Part shown: positions 8,101 to 16,474 of the stretch, piece after piece
Layout: each line of letters begins with the position of its first letter
Position numbering within the stretch: the stretch's first letter is position 1
NCBI RefSeq assembly: GCF_007003975.1
Contig: NZ_VFTC01000020.1
Location: 1-64,000 of the forward strand
DNA from: Mesorhizobium sp. WSM4306
GTDB lineage: Bacteria > Pseudomonadota > Alphaproteobacteria > Rhizobiales > Rhizobiaceae
DNA length: 64,000 nt
Direction: 5' to 3'
Translations under genes and position numbers: made by a program
The notes under the pieces: model-generated
Seen by the model: only the letters and a program-made list of their open reading frames with translations
What the model was told of the DNA's origin: nothing
Databases searched by the model: none

Positions 8101-8375
8101 GTTTCCAAGGTTTAAGCTCGATGCCGGGAAATGGCGAAATCGCTGGTGGCACAGGAGAGCCCCAGGTTTACGCTATTCCATCGACGCATGAGCTGCGTCG
8201 GTAGCGGCGGGCCATCTCTTCTTGCCTGAGCCCAGCGCCGTGCTCACGCGCTACCTTCTCGGCTCGTAGCGCAGCACCACCGCGCCTGAGCTGACGCGCA
8301 CCTGGACTAAAAATCGTCACGAGTCAGTAATTGACGGCAATTGCGCTTCCGGCGAACCGCCCGATTGTTCATCGG
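8101..8375. other. Intergenic stretch with nothing recognised
   Basis: This is the second half of the 496-base gap between the methyltransferase and the second cyclase. I see no open frame with family features, no RNA fold I can name and no repeat shared with the rest of the window. It may be scarred DNA next to the island boundary. Confidence 0.4.
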
Positions 8376-10121
8376 TCAATCCGCAATGCCTGCTTTCCTC
8401 AGGCCATCTAGCCAGTGCTCCACGTCCTCCTGACGGCGATATGGAGAGCCGCGCTTGTAGTCACCTAGAGTGAAACCAGGTTTGCGCTCGAGGCACCTGT
8501 TCCAAGCCAATATTGCCTCGTCGATGCGTCCGAGCTGTCCCAAACAAGCAGCCAGATTGGCGAACCCGCGATCATAGTTGTTGTTGTCCCAACGGCGGAA
8601 GGATTCCAGCGAAACCTCATAGTCTCCGAGCAGATAGTAAGCGAATGCGAGTAGCTCGTGGACCTCGCGGTGTTCGAGCGGACTCAGCCGTCTGAGACGC
8701 TCGCCGATCTCGCGGGCCTTCGTGAGGTGACCATTCCAAAGGCAGATGTACCCGACCCAGACGAGTACATCTGGGTTTGTCGGGCCCATCGCGAGCGCGC
8801 GTTGCCCATGAGTCTCGGCAGCCTCGAACTCCCCTTTCCATCCATGCAGAGCGGCGACGACCGCCTCTGCCAGTCCGCTGGCGTCGCCGAGTTCGATAGC
8901 CCGCAGGGCCGACTGCATGGCCAACGCCTTCATGTCTTCGTCAGCTCTGAAAGCGGAGAGGGTCGCGTAGGCGTCTGCGAGGCATGTATGCGCTCGCGCT
9001 GAATCAGGCTCCCAGCCAAGAGCCAGCTTTAGGAACTCGACAGCAGCGACGGTGTCTTTCTCGGTGAAGCGGTGCATAGCATCGAGGCCGCGCAAGAACG
9101 CATCATATGCGCTCAGGCTCGTTTGCGTTTGCCTGGTCCGAACGATCTCGGCAGTGCCTACCTTGCCGACCAGTGCCCAGGCGATCCTCTCTGTCACCTC
9201 GTCTTGAACGGCGAAAAGGTCATCGAGGTCTCGATCGTAGCGCTCAGCCCAGACGTGATTGCCAGTGGCCGCTTCTATCAACTGCGCAGTGATCCTGACG
9301 CGTGCAGCCGCCTTTCGAACGCTTCCCTCGACGACGTACCGAACACCGAGTTTCCTTCCGACCTCGGTGATGTTTACGGATTGACCCTTGAAAGCGAACG
9401 AGGAATTGCGCGCGATCACGAACAAACTCTGACTGCGACTGAGCTCGGTGATAAGGTCCTCGGCTATTCCATCCGAGAAATAATCCTGCTCGGGGTCCAC
9501 CGACATGTTTGTGAAAGGAAGCACCGCCACTGATGGCTTGAACGGAAGCGGCAAATCCTCTGCTGAAGCAATTGACGCTGAAGGTGGATCATCCCGCTCT
9601 TCTGTTTGAACCCGGTAGGCACGCACAGGCCCAGCAATGTTCTTCATCGTATGCTCGCCCAGGTCGACGAGCGTATAGGGAATCTTTCCCTTCACTTGAT
9701 CATAGACGCTGCGTCCAATGACGACACCTCCGGGCTCACTGACCTTTTCCAGCCTGGCGGCCACGTTTACGCAGTCACCGTAGATCGTCGTCTCATCCAG
9801 GATGACCTCGCCGGCGTTGACACCCATCCTGAAGGCCATGCGCCGGTCTTCAGGAAGATCCGCATTGCGTGCCGCTATGCGTTCTTGCGTCTCGACTGCG
9901 AACTGCAACGCATCGACGGCGCTGGGAAACTCGATCAGCAAACTGTCGCCCGCGGTGCCGACCAGCCGACCCCTGAATTGCGCGATCTTTGGATCGATCA
10001 CTTCGGCGCGCAGTGCCTTTAGATGGAAGAGAGTTCCGGCCTCATCGTCCCCCATCAAACGCGAGTAGCCAGCTACGTCCGCTGCCAAAACCGCCACAAG
10101 CTTTCGTTCCGGGCGCGCCAC
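8376..10121 (-). CDS. Class III adenylate/guanylate cyclase with TolB-like and TPR regions (second copy)
   Basis: A 581-residue protein with the same architecture as the product of 4644-6371. Its cyclase domain has LAADVAGYSRLMGDDEAGT, TAGDSLLIEFPS and FRMGVNAGEVILDETTIYGDCVNVAARLE. A TolB-like segment (SVAVLPFTNMSVDPEQDYFSDGIAEDLITELSR) follows, then C-terminal TPR-like helices. Both catalytic metal aspartates seem present. The two proteins are clearly paralogous but diverged, so this is not a recent tandem duplication. It lies just outside the right-hand repeat. Regulation and substrate are unknown. Confidence 0.88.
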   Translation of the reverse strand: MARPERKLVAVLAADVAGYSRLMGDDEAGTLFHLKALRAEVIDPKIAQFRGRLVGTAGDSLLIEFPSAVDALQFAVETQERIAARNADLPEDRRMAFRMGVNAGEVILDETTIYGDCVNVAARLEKVSEPGGVVIGRSVYDQVKGKIPYTLVDLGEHTMKNIAGPVRAYRVQTEERDDPPSASIASAEDLPLPFKPSVAVLPFTNMSVDPEQDYFSDGIAEDLITELSRSQSLFVIARNSSFAFKGQSVNITEVGRKLGVRYVVEGSVRKAAARVRITAQLIEAATGNHVWAERYDRDLDDLFAVQDEVTERIAWALVGKVGTAEIVRTRQTQTSLSAYDAFLRGLDAMHRFTEKDTVAAVEFLKLALGWEPDSARAHTCLADAYATLSAFRADEDMKALAMQSALRAIELGDASGLAEAVVAALHGWKGEFEAAETHGQRALAMGPTNPDVLVWVGYICLWNGHLTKAREIGERLRRLSPLEHREVHELLAFAYYLLGDYEVSLESFRRWDNNNYDRGFANLAACLGQLGRIDEAILAWNRCLERKPGFTLGDYKRGSPYRRQEDVEHWLDGLRKAGIAD

Positions 10122-10348
10122 AATGCCTCCTGGACCCCAAAGACGCCACGTGGGTTTGCTGGGAGCGTAGCACTCGCGTCTGTGCGCAACTAGCCGTCAG
10201 AGAACGGCCGCTTCCGTAGCGCCGCCGGGGCGTCGCGCAACGCGGCATCGGCCTTGGCCCCGGCCCCGCAAGCAAGATCTTTCAATGAATTGGAACAGAT
10301 GCAGCCGGCTGCCGTTTGCTTTCTTTCGTCCATTGAAAGGAAGTCCAA

Positions 10349-10828
10349 ATGGCCAGCCCTGCCGAACTCGAAGCCAAGTTCTGGAAGTCGTTGAAATCCG
10401 ACATGACAATGATGATCGGCCTTGATGGATCGAAGGTCATCCCGCGTCCGATGACAGCCCAGATTGAGGATCGGAAGGGGCCGATCTGGTTCTTCACGGC
10501 CACAGACACCGAGCTTGTCGAGGGCCTGAAAGATGGCAGCGGCGCGACAGCTACCTTCACATCGAAGGGTCACGACCTGTTCGCCACAGTGCAGGGGAAG
10601 CTTTTTCTGGACAACAACCCAGTGGTCATCGATCGGCTTTGGAATCGTTTTGTCGCTGCCTGGTTTGAGCGCGGGAAAGACGACCCGAGGCTGGCACTGC
10701 TTAGGTTCGATCCGCAGGAGGCTGAGATCTGGCTCGACGGCTCAAGCGTGACTGCCGGCATAAAAATGCTGCTCGGGTTCGATCCGAAAGAGGAATACAA
10801 GGACAAAGTCGCCAAAGTGTCCCTGTGA
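10349..10828 (+). CDS. Pyridoxamine 5'-phosphate oxidase-like general stress protein
   Basis: A 159-residue split-barrel flavin-binding family protein. It resembles the general stress protein 26 group: ELEAKFWKSLKSDMTMMIGL, then PRPMTAQIEDRKGPIWFFTATDTELVEGL. The later GHDLFATVQGKLFLDNNPVVIDRLWNRFVAAWFERGKDDPRLALLRFDPQEAEIW is typical of it. The enzyme activity of this group is not established; flavin or F420 binding is likely. AAAGGAAG five bases before the ATG supports the start. The YihY gene follows 46 bases downstream and may be co-expressed. Confidence 0.87.
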   Translation: MASPAELEAKFWKSLKSDMTMMIGLDGSKVIPRPMTAQIEDRKGPIWFFTATDTELVEGLKDGSGATATFTSKGHDLFATVQGKLFLDNNPVVIDRLWNRFVAAWFERGKDDPRLALLRFDPQEAEIWLDGSSVTAGIKMLLGFDPKEEYKDKVAKVSL

Positions 10829-10874
10829 GGAGCTGCAACTTTTATAGCGATGCGGAGTGTAGGGCCGTTGAGCG

Positions 10875-11912
10875 ATGGACACCAAGTCCTCGTTGATCGA
10901 TACCGAAGCGGCCAACCGTGCGTTGGCCACGTCGGAAGCTAGCAACGCCGCCATAAGGGCAGAGGATGGAGACCGCGGCCGCAATGCAGCCCGGCCTTCC
11001 GAAATTCCTGCGCTTGGTTGGAGGGATATCTTCTGGCGGCTCTGGGAAGAGTTCAACAAGGACCGCGTTTTGCTGGTCGCGGCCGGCGCGACCTTCTATT
11101 TGCTGCTGGCGCTGTTTCCGGCGTTGGCGGCCTTTATCTCTATCTACGGCTTTGTCGCCGATCCCATTACGGTGGCGGACCATGTCGCCTATCTCGGCGG
11201 ATTGCTGCCGTCAGGGGGATTGGATATCATTCGCGGACAGTTGCAGGCTTTGGCCAGTCAGAAACCGGGAGCGCTCGGGACAGGTTTCTTCGTCGGCCTT
11301 GCGATCGCGCTCTGGAGCGCGAACAGCGGAATGAAGGCGCTCTTCGATGCGATGAACATCGCCTATGAGGAAAGCGAGAAGCGCAGCTTCATCACGCTCA
11401 ACCTGATGTCGATCCTGTTCACGATGGGAGCCTTGGTGATCGGGATAGCCTTGTTGCTGACGGTTGGCGTGGTCCCGGCACTGTTGCGCTTTTTCTACCT
11501 CGACGCCTGGACGGAAACCCTTGTCGCGGTATCTCGCTGGCCGATCCTGGTAGGAATCATGCTGACAGGCATTTCCCTGCTCTACCGTTTCGGGCCGAGC
11601 CGCGAACATGCGAAGTGGCGATGGCTGAGCTGGGGCGCCTTGGCTGCGACCGCGGTCTGGATCGCGGCATCGTGGCTATTCTCGTTCTACCTGCAGCATT
11701 TTGCCAACTACAACGCCACCTACGGATCGCTGGGTGCTGTCGTTGGCTTGATGATGTGGACATGGATTTCAGTCATCATCCTCATCGCCGGCGCCGCAAT
11801 CAATGCCGAGATGGAACATCAGACGGCAATCGACTCGACCACGGGTCCCGCTCTGCCGATGGGAGAGCGCGGCGCGGTGGTTGCCGATACGCTGGGAAAA
11901 ACAGCTGATTAG
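10875..11912 (+). CDS. YihY/BrkB family inner-membrane protein
   Basis: A 345-residue multi-spanning membrane protein with about six hydrophobic helices. The family hallmark sequences are visible: VAAGATFYLLLALFPALAAFISIYG near residue 75 and GTGFFVGLAIALWSANSGMKALFDAMNIAYEE. NYNATYGSLGAVVGLMMWTWIS lies near the end. The family was once called ribonuclease BN by mistake and its function is unresolved; a transport role is suspected. The N-terminal 45 residues are polar and poorly conserved. It follows the general stress protein gene. Confidence 0.9.
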   Translation: MDTKSSLIDTEAANRALATSEASNAAIRAEDGDRGRNAARPSEIPALGWRDIFWRLWEEFNKDRVLLVAAGATFYLLLALFPALAAFISIYGFVADPITVADHVAYLGGLLPSGGLDIIRGQLQALASQKPGALGTGFFVGLAIALWSANSGMKALFDAMNIAYEESEKRSFITLNLMSILFTMGALVIGIALLLTVGVVPALLRFFYLDAWTETLVAVSRWPILVGIMLTGISLLYRFGPSREHAKWRWLSWGALAATAVWIAASWLFSFYLQHFANYNATYGSLGAVVGLMMWTWISVIILIAGAAINAEMEHQTAIDSTTGPALPMGERGAVVADTLGKTAD

Positions 11913-11998
11913 GTGCTGGATCGCTTATCGGGCAAAGAACCGGTGCAATGCGCGAGAGCAGGTGGAGATCGACGCAGCCTGCTTTCACCCTTTCCCGA

Positions 11999-12550
11999 TC
12001 AGGAACTGGCCTGCCTAATCGGTCGCGCCCCAGCCAGATACCGCTCGTTGTCGAACGGCTCGGCCTGGGTGCTGTCCGGGCTCCACATATGCCGGTCAAT
12101 CTCCGTCAGATTGCCGAGATAGACATGCAGCGCGCCGGAGCGGGCGCTGCCGGTGTTGGCGACCGCATGCACCGTGTCCGGGGTCATGTGCACGACGGTA
12201 GGCGCCGCGATGTCCTGCCGCACCGGTGTATCGATCTCGCTGCCGTCGACGGGATAGATGAAGTTGGTCTCGCTACCCTTGTAGATGCCGATCAGCGCAT
12301 CCATCAGATGGTTGTGCGCCGGATACTGCAGGCCGGGCGACAACGTGATGTGGTAGATCGTCAAATCAGGGCTGGCATGCAGCAGCACCTCATCGTCTTC
12401 CTCCTCATGGGCAAGCACGCCCGAGGCGTGAAAACGATCAGTGTGCTCGCGCAACACCGCCTTGACCCGATCGAAGGCATCAGGACCTTTGGCTGCGTTG
12501 ACGATATCGGCGGTTACGGCGTAGAGAGGCGAGTTGGCGGCAAGAGGCAT
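11999..12550 (-). CDS. Cupin-fold metal-binding protein (cysteine dioxygenase-like)
   Basis: A 183-residue double-stranded beta-helix protein. The region TIYHITLSPGLQYPAHNHLMDALIGIYKGSETNFIYP carries the HNH and Glu of cupin motif 1. VVHMTPDTVHAVANTGSARSGALHVYLGNL holds the motif 2 histidine, so a metal site is likely. This resembles predicted cysteine-dioxygenase-like enzymes; the substrate cannot be assigned. It is divergent from a GntR regulator at 12647, and the shared intergenic region has an 8-base inverted repeat, suggesting control by that regulator. Confidence 0.72.
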   Translation of the reverse strand: MPLAANSPLYAVTADIVNAAKGPDAFDRVKAVLREHTDRFHASGVLAHEEEDDEVLLHASPDLTIYHITLSPGLQYPAHNHLMDALIGIYKGSETNFIYPVDGSEIDTPVRQDIAAPTVVHMTPDTVHAVANTGSARSGALHVYLGNLTEIDRHMWSPDSTQAEPFDNERYLAGARPIRQASS

Positions 12551-12552
12551 CG

Positions 12553-12591
12553 TCAGTTATCCCTCTTAAGAAGCTTAATACTCATAACTGA
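12553..12591. promoter_or_regulatory. Inverted repeat in the cupin/GntR divergent promoter region
   Basis: TCAGTTAT (12553-12560) and its perfect complement ATAACTGA (12584-12591) lie three bases before the cupin start codon and about 55 bases before the GntR gene. The wide 23-base spacer is unusual for a single GntR dimer site, so this could be two half-operators or a hairpin in the cupin leader. Confidence 0.35.
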
Positions 12592-12646
12592 GATGCTCAG
12601 GCTAGCGAATGCCGGAACCAGCGTCAACTGCCCAGGAAGACCTGAC

Positions 12647-13363
12647 ATGATCGCCCCGAAATCCGCAGCCGCGTCACCCTCGACCGCCGACATATTGCGC
12701 AGCGAGGAGGCCTACGAGCAGCTGAAGAGCGACATCGTCGCCTGCGTGCTGCGCCCCGGCGAAAGCCTGACCGAAAAGCAGATCGGCGATCGCTACCAGA
12801 TCAGGAAGGCGACGATCCGCTCGGCCCTCGCCCGGCTGACGCAGGAAGGGCTGATCAAAAGCGAGCCCAGGCGCGGCTATGTCGTGGCACCGCTCAGCCT
12901 GCGCGACGTCAACGAGATTTTCGATGTCCGCAGCCTGATCGAGCCGGAAGTGTTCAGGGTGGCCGGGGCCAACCTCACCGAGCGCGGGCTCGAGGATATC
13001 AGGCTGGCGGCGCAAAAGGTGCTGAAGCCTGAGACGCTGCGCAGCCATGTCGCCTTCCTCGCCGCCGACCGCGCCTTTCGCCTGGCGCTGGCCGAGCTCT
13101 CGGGCAATCTGCGGCTGGCGCGCCTGCTCGACCAGATCCTCGACCAATCGGAGCGCGTTCTCCATCTCGGCTTCAAATCGCGCGACTTCACGCAAGTGAT
13201 CATCGGCCAGCAAAAGGAGCTCATCCTTGCCTGTGAGGTGGCCGAGGTCTCGGCCATCGCAAAGCTTGCCCGTTCGCAGTGCCTGTCGCTCAAGAAGCAG
13301 GTGCTCGAGGCCCTGCTTACCGGCTCCAAACTGCAGGACGCCAATTTGCAGAGCTTCGCCTGA
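12647..13363 (+). CDS. GntR family transcriptional regulator (FadR-like)
   Basis: A 238-residue repressor-type protein. The N-terminal winged helix has SEEAYEQLKSDIVACVLRPGESLTEKQIGDRYQIRKATIRSALARLTQEGLI, followed by RRGYVVAPLSLRDVNEIFDVRSLIEPEVFRVAG. The C-terminal all-helical FCD effector domain follows. The open frame reaches far upstream, but GntR homology begins near the ATG at 12647, which has AGGAAG ten bases upstream. It is divergently placed to the cupin enzyme gene and probably regulates it and itself. The ligand is unknown. Confidence 0.88.
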   Translation: MIAPKSAAASPSTADILRSEEAYEQLKSDIVACVLRPGESLTEKQIGDRYQIRKATIRSALARLTQEGLIKSEPRRGYVVAPLSLRDVNEIFDVRSLIEPEVFRVAGANLTERGLEDIRLAAQKVLKPETLRSHVAFLAADRAFRLALAELSGNLRLARLLDQILDQSERVLHLGFKSRDFTQVIIGQQKELILACEVAEVSAIAKLARSQCLSLKKQVLEALLTGSKLQDANLQSFA

Positions 13364-13391
13364 GGCTGGCCTGCGCTCTCGGGCCGCCGCT

Positions 13392-14318
13392 TCATTCGTC
13401 GACGAATCGGATCTCCGCGTCGGCAAGGCAATAGGGCGCATAGCGGAAATCTCGGATATGGCTGACCTTTCCGTCCTGCCAGCCGACCAGCATGAAGCCA
13501 CGCACGACATCGTCCCCAGCCTGCGGATTGCGGATCAGGATGGCCGGCCTGCCGTCGACGAAGCCCAGCGACAGCGCCCAGTCGCTGACGCGGTCGTAAT
13601 TGCCGAAATAGTTGGAAACCTGCGCCTTGCCGCGCATACGGGTGCGATTGACGACTTCAAGCTGGATATCCTCGGCGATCAGCGCGCGCACGGCATCGAA
13701 GTCCCGTGCGTTGAACAGGTCGACATAGCGACGCAGGCGCCGCTCATCGTCGGCGTCGAGCTTTGGGGCGGGCGTCTGTTCATCCTGCAGGGCCAGCAGC
13801 CGCAGCTGTGCCCGCCCGCGATGCAGCGCCGCCTTGGTCGCGGCCAGCGTCGCGCCGGAGACCTCGCAGGTCTCGTGCAGGCTGAGGCCAAGCACGTCGA
13901 CCAGGATCACGGCGCTGCGCTGCGCCGTGGCAAGCTGCATGAAGCTGCGCAGGCTGGCGGCGGTGGCGAGCCTGGCATCGGCGCTTGCTAAGGGGTCTTC
14001 GATCATCGTCATGTCGGTCTCGCTCATGCGCGCCTGCTCCCGCTGGCGCCGGCGCAGATGATCCTGCGCGGCATTGTGGGCGATGCGGAACAGCCATTGC
14101 TCGGGCCGCTCGACAGAGGCGTCGCCGTCAATGGCCTGCAGCGCCTTGATCAGTGTCTCCTGGACGATGTCCTCGCCGTCGATCACCGAGCCGGCCATGC
14201 GGGCGCAGTAGCGATGCAGCTTCGGCCGCAAATCGGCCAGCATCGCCTCCAATGCCGGCCGGTCGAGTTTTGCTGTGTTCATCCTGTCCATTCCCAAAAT
14301 GCCGGTCTTTGCACTCAA
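13392..14318 (-). CDS. ECF sigma factor with C-terminal SnoaL-like domain (ECF41/SigJ type)
   Basis: RNA polymerase sigma-70 family, extracytoplasmic-function type. Region 2 reads PKLHRYCARMAGSVIDGEDIVQETLIKALQAI...PEQWLFRIAHNAAQDHLRRR, and region 4 includes AVILVDVLGLSLHETCEVSGATLAATKAALHRGRAQL. The extra C-terminal 120 residues (YVDLFNARDFDAVRALIAEDIQLEVVNRTRMRGKAQVSNYF) form a SnoaL/NTF2-like domain. In ECF41 proteins that domain acts as a built-in regulator. The TTG start at 14318 overlaps the stop of the upstream 102-residue gene; ATGs at 14291 and 14282 are alternatives. Confidence 0.87.
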   Translation of the reverse strand: MSAKTGILGMDRMNTAKLDRPALEAMLADLRPKLHRYCARMAGSVIDGEDIVQETLIKALQAIDGDASVERPEQWLFRIAHNAAQDHLRRRQREQARMSETDMTMIEDPLASADARLATAASLRSFMQLATAQRSAVILVDVLGLSLHETCEVSGATLAATKAALHRGRAQLRLLALQDEQTPAPKLDADDERRLRRYVDLFNARDFDAVRALIAEDIQLEVVNRTRMRGKAQVSNYFGNYDRVSDWALSLGFVDGRPAILIRNPQAGDDVVRGFMLVGWQDGKVSHIRDFRYAPYCLADAEIRFVDE

Positions 14319-14623
14319 GCCGGCACGACCTCGCCGGCCAGCATACGATAGTTGCCGACGATCTTTGCCGGCGATCTGGCAAGCGGCGTGGAGCGTCGCG
14401 CGGCATGATCGGCGCCGAAAGCCTTGAAGGCGGCGAGCCCGGTCAGGCCGTCGCCGTCCTGACTGACAAGATGGACGAACTCGCCATTCTCCAGTTCCAG
14501 CACGAGGTAGCGCACGGATTGCGGCTTCGTTTCGTCGAGCGCCTCGAACACCTTTGCAACCAGCATACGGTTCTCGGCGATGCTTTCATCCTTCACGCCA
14601 TAGCGGATGAGATTATTGCCCAT
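14315..14623 (-). CDS. Small conserved-type protein coupled to the ECF sigma factor
   Basis: A 102-residue soluble protein beginning MGNNLIRYGVKDESIAENR. AAFKAFGADHAAR and a C-terminal YRMLAGEVVPA also stand out. I do not recognise the family with certainty; the pattern of a short alpha/beta protein with LVAKVFEALDETKPQSVRYLVLEL recalls dimeric ferredoxin-like-fold monooxygenase-type proteins. The start is well supported by AGGAG seven bases before the ATG. Its stop overlaps the TTG start of the sigma factor, so the two are probably translated together and functionally linked. Confidence 0.75.
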   Translation of the reverse strand: MGNNLIRYGVKDESIAENRMLVAKVFEALDETKPQSVRYLVLELENGEFVHLVSQDGDGLTGLAAFKAFGADHAARRSTPLARSPAKIVGNYRMLAGEVVPA

Positions 14624-14773
14624 GTGTCGTCTCCTGTTTTTCAAGTCTGCATGGAGAAGACGTTTCGCGGCCTCGAAAAGATTCTCCGCCGCCGTGAATC
14701 TTTTCGATCGCCCGGATCGTCTTTCCCCGTGGACGGCTGCGCGGCAGCCATCGAGGAGCAGGAGAGTCCCATC

Positions 14774-15139
14774 ATGCACATCCAGTTTGCGGAGTTGCCG
14801 GTGTTTGACCAAGACCGCGCCAAGGCCTTCTACACCGAGCACCTTGCCTGCCAGCTCATAGCCGACCAGCCGATGGGCGACAGCGGCTGGCGTTGGATCG
14901 AACTGGCGCTCCCCTTCGCGGTCACCAATTTGCATTTCATCAGGCGCGCCGATGACGCGCCGAGCGCTGAACCCGTGATGGTGCTGGTCGACGACAATGT
15001 CGAGGCAACCGTTGCCGCGTTGAAGGCGCGCGGCGTCGAAATCATCACCGAGCCGCAGGAGGCGCCATGGCAGCCGGGCCGCACGGTAGCCGAGTTCCGC
15101 GACAGCGAGGGCAACCGCATGGTTGTCGCCAGCAAATGA
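14774..15139 (+). CDS. Glyoxalase/bleomycin-resistance (VOC) family protein
   Basis: A 121-residue vicinal-oxygen-chelate protein: MHIQFAELPVFDQDRAKAFYTEHLACQL at the start and ATVAALKARGVEIITEPQEAPWQPGRTVAEFRDSEGNRMVV at the end, the usual beta-alpha-beta-beta-beta pair. The second-half DSEGN motif is typical of uncharacterised VOC proteins linked to ECF41-type sigma genes. The ATG at 14774 has GGAGAG upstream. It is divergent from the sigma-factor pair, so it may belong to the same regulon. Substrate unknown. Confidence 0.85.
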   Translation: MHIQFAELPVFDQDRAKAFYTEHLACQLIADQPMGDSGWRWIELALPFAVTNLHFIRRADDAPSAEPVMVLVDDNVEATVAALKARGVEIITEPQEAPWQPGRTVAEFRDSEGNRMVVASK

Positions 15140-15191
15140 TCGGGACCGGCGCAAAGCCGAACTTTGATGTGAGAGCAACAGGAGAGATGGA

Positions 15192-15376
15192 CATGACCCC
15201 CAATCGTCGACGCTGAAAGTACCGGGCGCCAGCCTCTATTTCGAGACGCGCGGCTCCGGCCCCGTGCTGTTGATCACCCCGGCGGCCGCAGGACGCCGGC
15301 GTCTTTTCCGATGTCGCGCACCATCTCGCCGACCGCTACACGGTGGTCGCCTACGACACGCGCGGCAAGTTCTTCT
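15192..15376 (+). pseudogene. Truncated, frameshifted alpha/beta hydrolase
   Basis: One frame gives LKVPGASLYFETRGSGPVLL and, after a shift, another gives DAGVFSDVAHHLADRYTVVAYDTRG. Together these are the N-terminal 60 residues of an alpha/beta hydrolase (normally ...GSGPVLLLIPGGP.DAGVF...VVAYDTRGNSRS). At least two frameshifts are needed. The sequence then stops abruptly near 15376, so the nucleophile elbow and the rest are lost. It follows the VOC gene and was probably once its operon partner. The downstream neighbour is an unrelated oxidoreductase in the opposite orientation. Confidence 0.7.
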
Positions 15377-15407
15377 CTAATGAAATTAACCGGCTAACAT
15401 TGCTGTA

Positions 15408-16394
15408 TCAGACGGCCTCCCAGCCTTCCTTGCCGCCGGCGCGGAAGATGGCGTCGATGACCTTCTGGTTGAGCACGGATTCCTCCAGCGTGAAGACGCG
15501 CTCCTTGCCGCCCTCGGCCGCCCTGGCAAAGGTCTCGACCTCGCGCCGATATTGCTGCGTGCCGGGAAAGCGGAACACCTGCGCCTCGGTGTGGTTCTGG
15601 TTGTGCAATTCGATGCGGTGGTGGTCGTAGAGCCCGGCATTGAACGGCGAAAACACCTCAATGAAACCCTTCTCGCCGTGGAATACCATCACCTGCCGCG
15701 CCGCCATCTGCGTCGACAGGTAGAAGGACAGTTCGAAATCGCCGAAATCGGCGCGGATCGAGGAATAGATATCGGTCCCGAATTTTTTGTCACGCTCGAT
15801 CGTAGCCTGCACTCGGCTAGGCTCCTTGCCGGTCGAAAACCGCGTCGAGACGGTCGGATAGACGCCGATATCGGGCAGCGCGCCGCCGCCGAGATCGAGC
15901 TGGTTGCGCATGTTGGTGGGGTCGACATTGTAGTAGGAGAACGCGCCCTGCACATGGCGCAGCCGGCCGATGGCACCGTCGGCGATGAGGTCGCGGACCT
16001 TGATCCATTGCGGGTGGTAGATGACCATGAACGCTTCGCAGACTAGCACCTTCTTCTGATCGCGCAGCTTGATCAGCGGGGCGATGTCCTTGGCGTCGAG
16101 CGCCAGCGGCTTTTCCACCAGCACATGCTTGCCCGCTTCGATCGCCTTGGCGGTCCATTCGACATGCTGCGAGGTCGGCAGTGGAATGTAGACGCCGTCG
16201 ACCTCTTTGGAAGCCAGCAGTTCCTCATAGGAGCCGAAAGCGTGGCGGGCGCCGAAACGCTCGCCCAAGGCCTTGGCCTTCGACAGGTCGCGGCTGGCGA
16301 TCGCCGACAAAACGCCATTCTCGGCCTCGACGATTGCCGGCAACAATTGCTCGCGGCCGATCTTGGCCGTCGACAAAACACCCCATCGGAACAT
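15408..16394 (-). CDS. Gfo/Idh/MocA family NAD(P)-dependent oxidoreductase
   Basis: A 328-residue dehydrogenase. The Rossmann fold begins FRWGVLSTAKIGREQLLPAI, with a basic residue (ASRD) ending strand two. GVYIPLPTSQHVEWTAKAIEAGKHVLVEKPLAL contains the family EKP motif, whose Lys is catalytic. The C-terminal GFO-like beta-sheet domain follows (GGGALPDIGVYPT holds the conserved D and Y/H region). The substrate is probably a sugar or polyol derivative and cannot be specified. It has no operon partner; its 5' side faces a long inverted-repeat region. Confidence 0.92.
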   Translation of the reverse strand: MFRWGVLSTAKIGREQLLPAIVEAENGVLSAIASRDLSKAKALGERFGARHAFGSYEELLASKEVDGVYIPLPTSQHVEWTAKAIEAGKHVLVEKPLALDAKDIAPLIKLRDQKKVLVCEAFMVIYHPQWIKVRDLIADGAIGRLRHVQGAFSYYNVDPTNMRNQLDLGGGALPDIGVYPTVSTRFSTGKEPSRVQATIERDKKFGTDIYSSIRADFGDFELSFYLSTQMAARQVMVFHGEKGFIEVFSPFNAGLYDHHRIELHNQNHTEAQVFRFPGTQQYRREVETFARAAEGGKERVFTLEESVLNQKVIDAIFRAGGKEGWEAV

Positions 16395-16474
16395 CTGCCT
16401 TCTCCTGTCGGTTTTACAGGCGAGGAGGTTTGCCCGAAATTGGGGGAAAAGCCAATTGCCTACTGGCGCTAGTT

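Noticed and set aside
10110..10120. Third copy of the tRNA-Arg acceptor sequence (CGGGCGCGCCA) at the start of the second cyclase
   Set aside because: Only 11 bases match, they fall in the coding start of a normal MARPERK N-terminus, and the rest of the 23-base repeat is absent.
11948..12646. Upstream extension of the GntR frame, over 230 codons
   Set aside because: It runs antisense through the cupin gene. GntR homology starts only at 12647, which has a ribosome-binding site.
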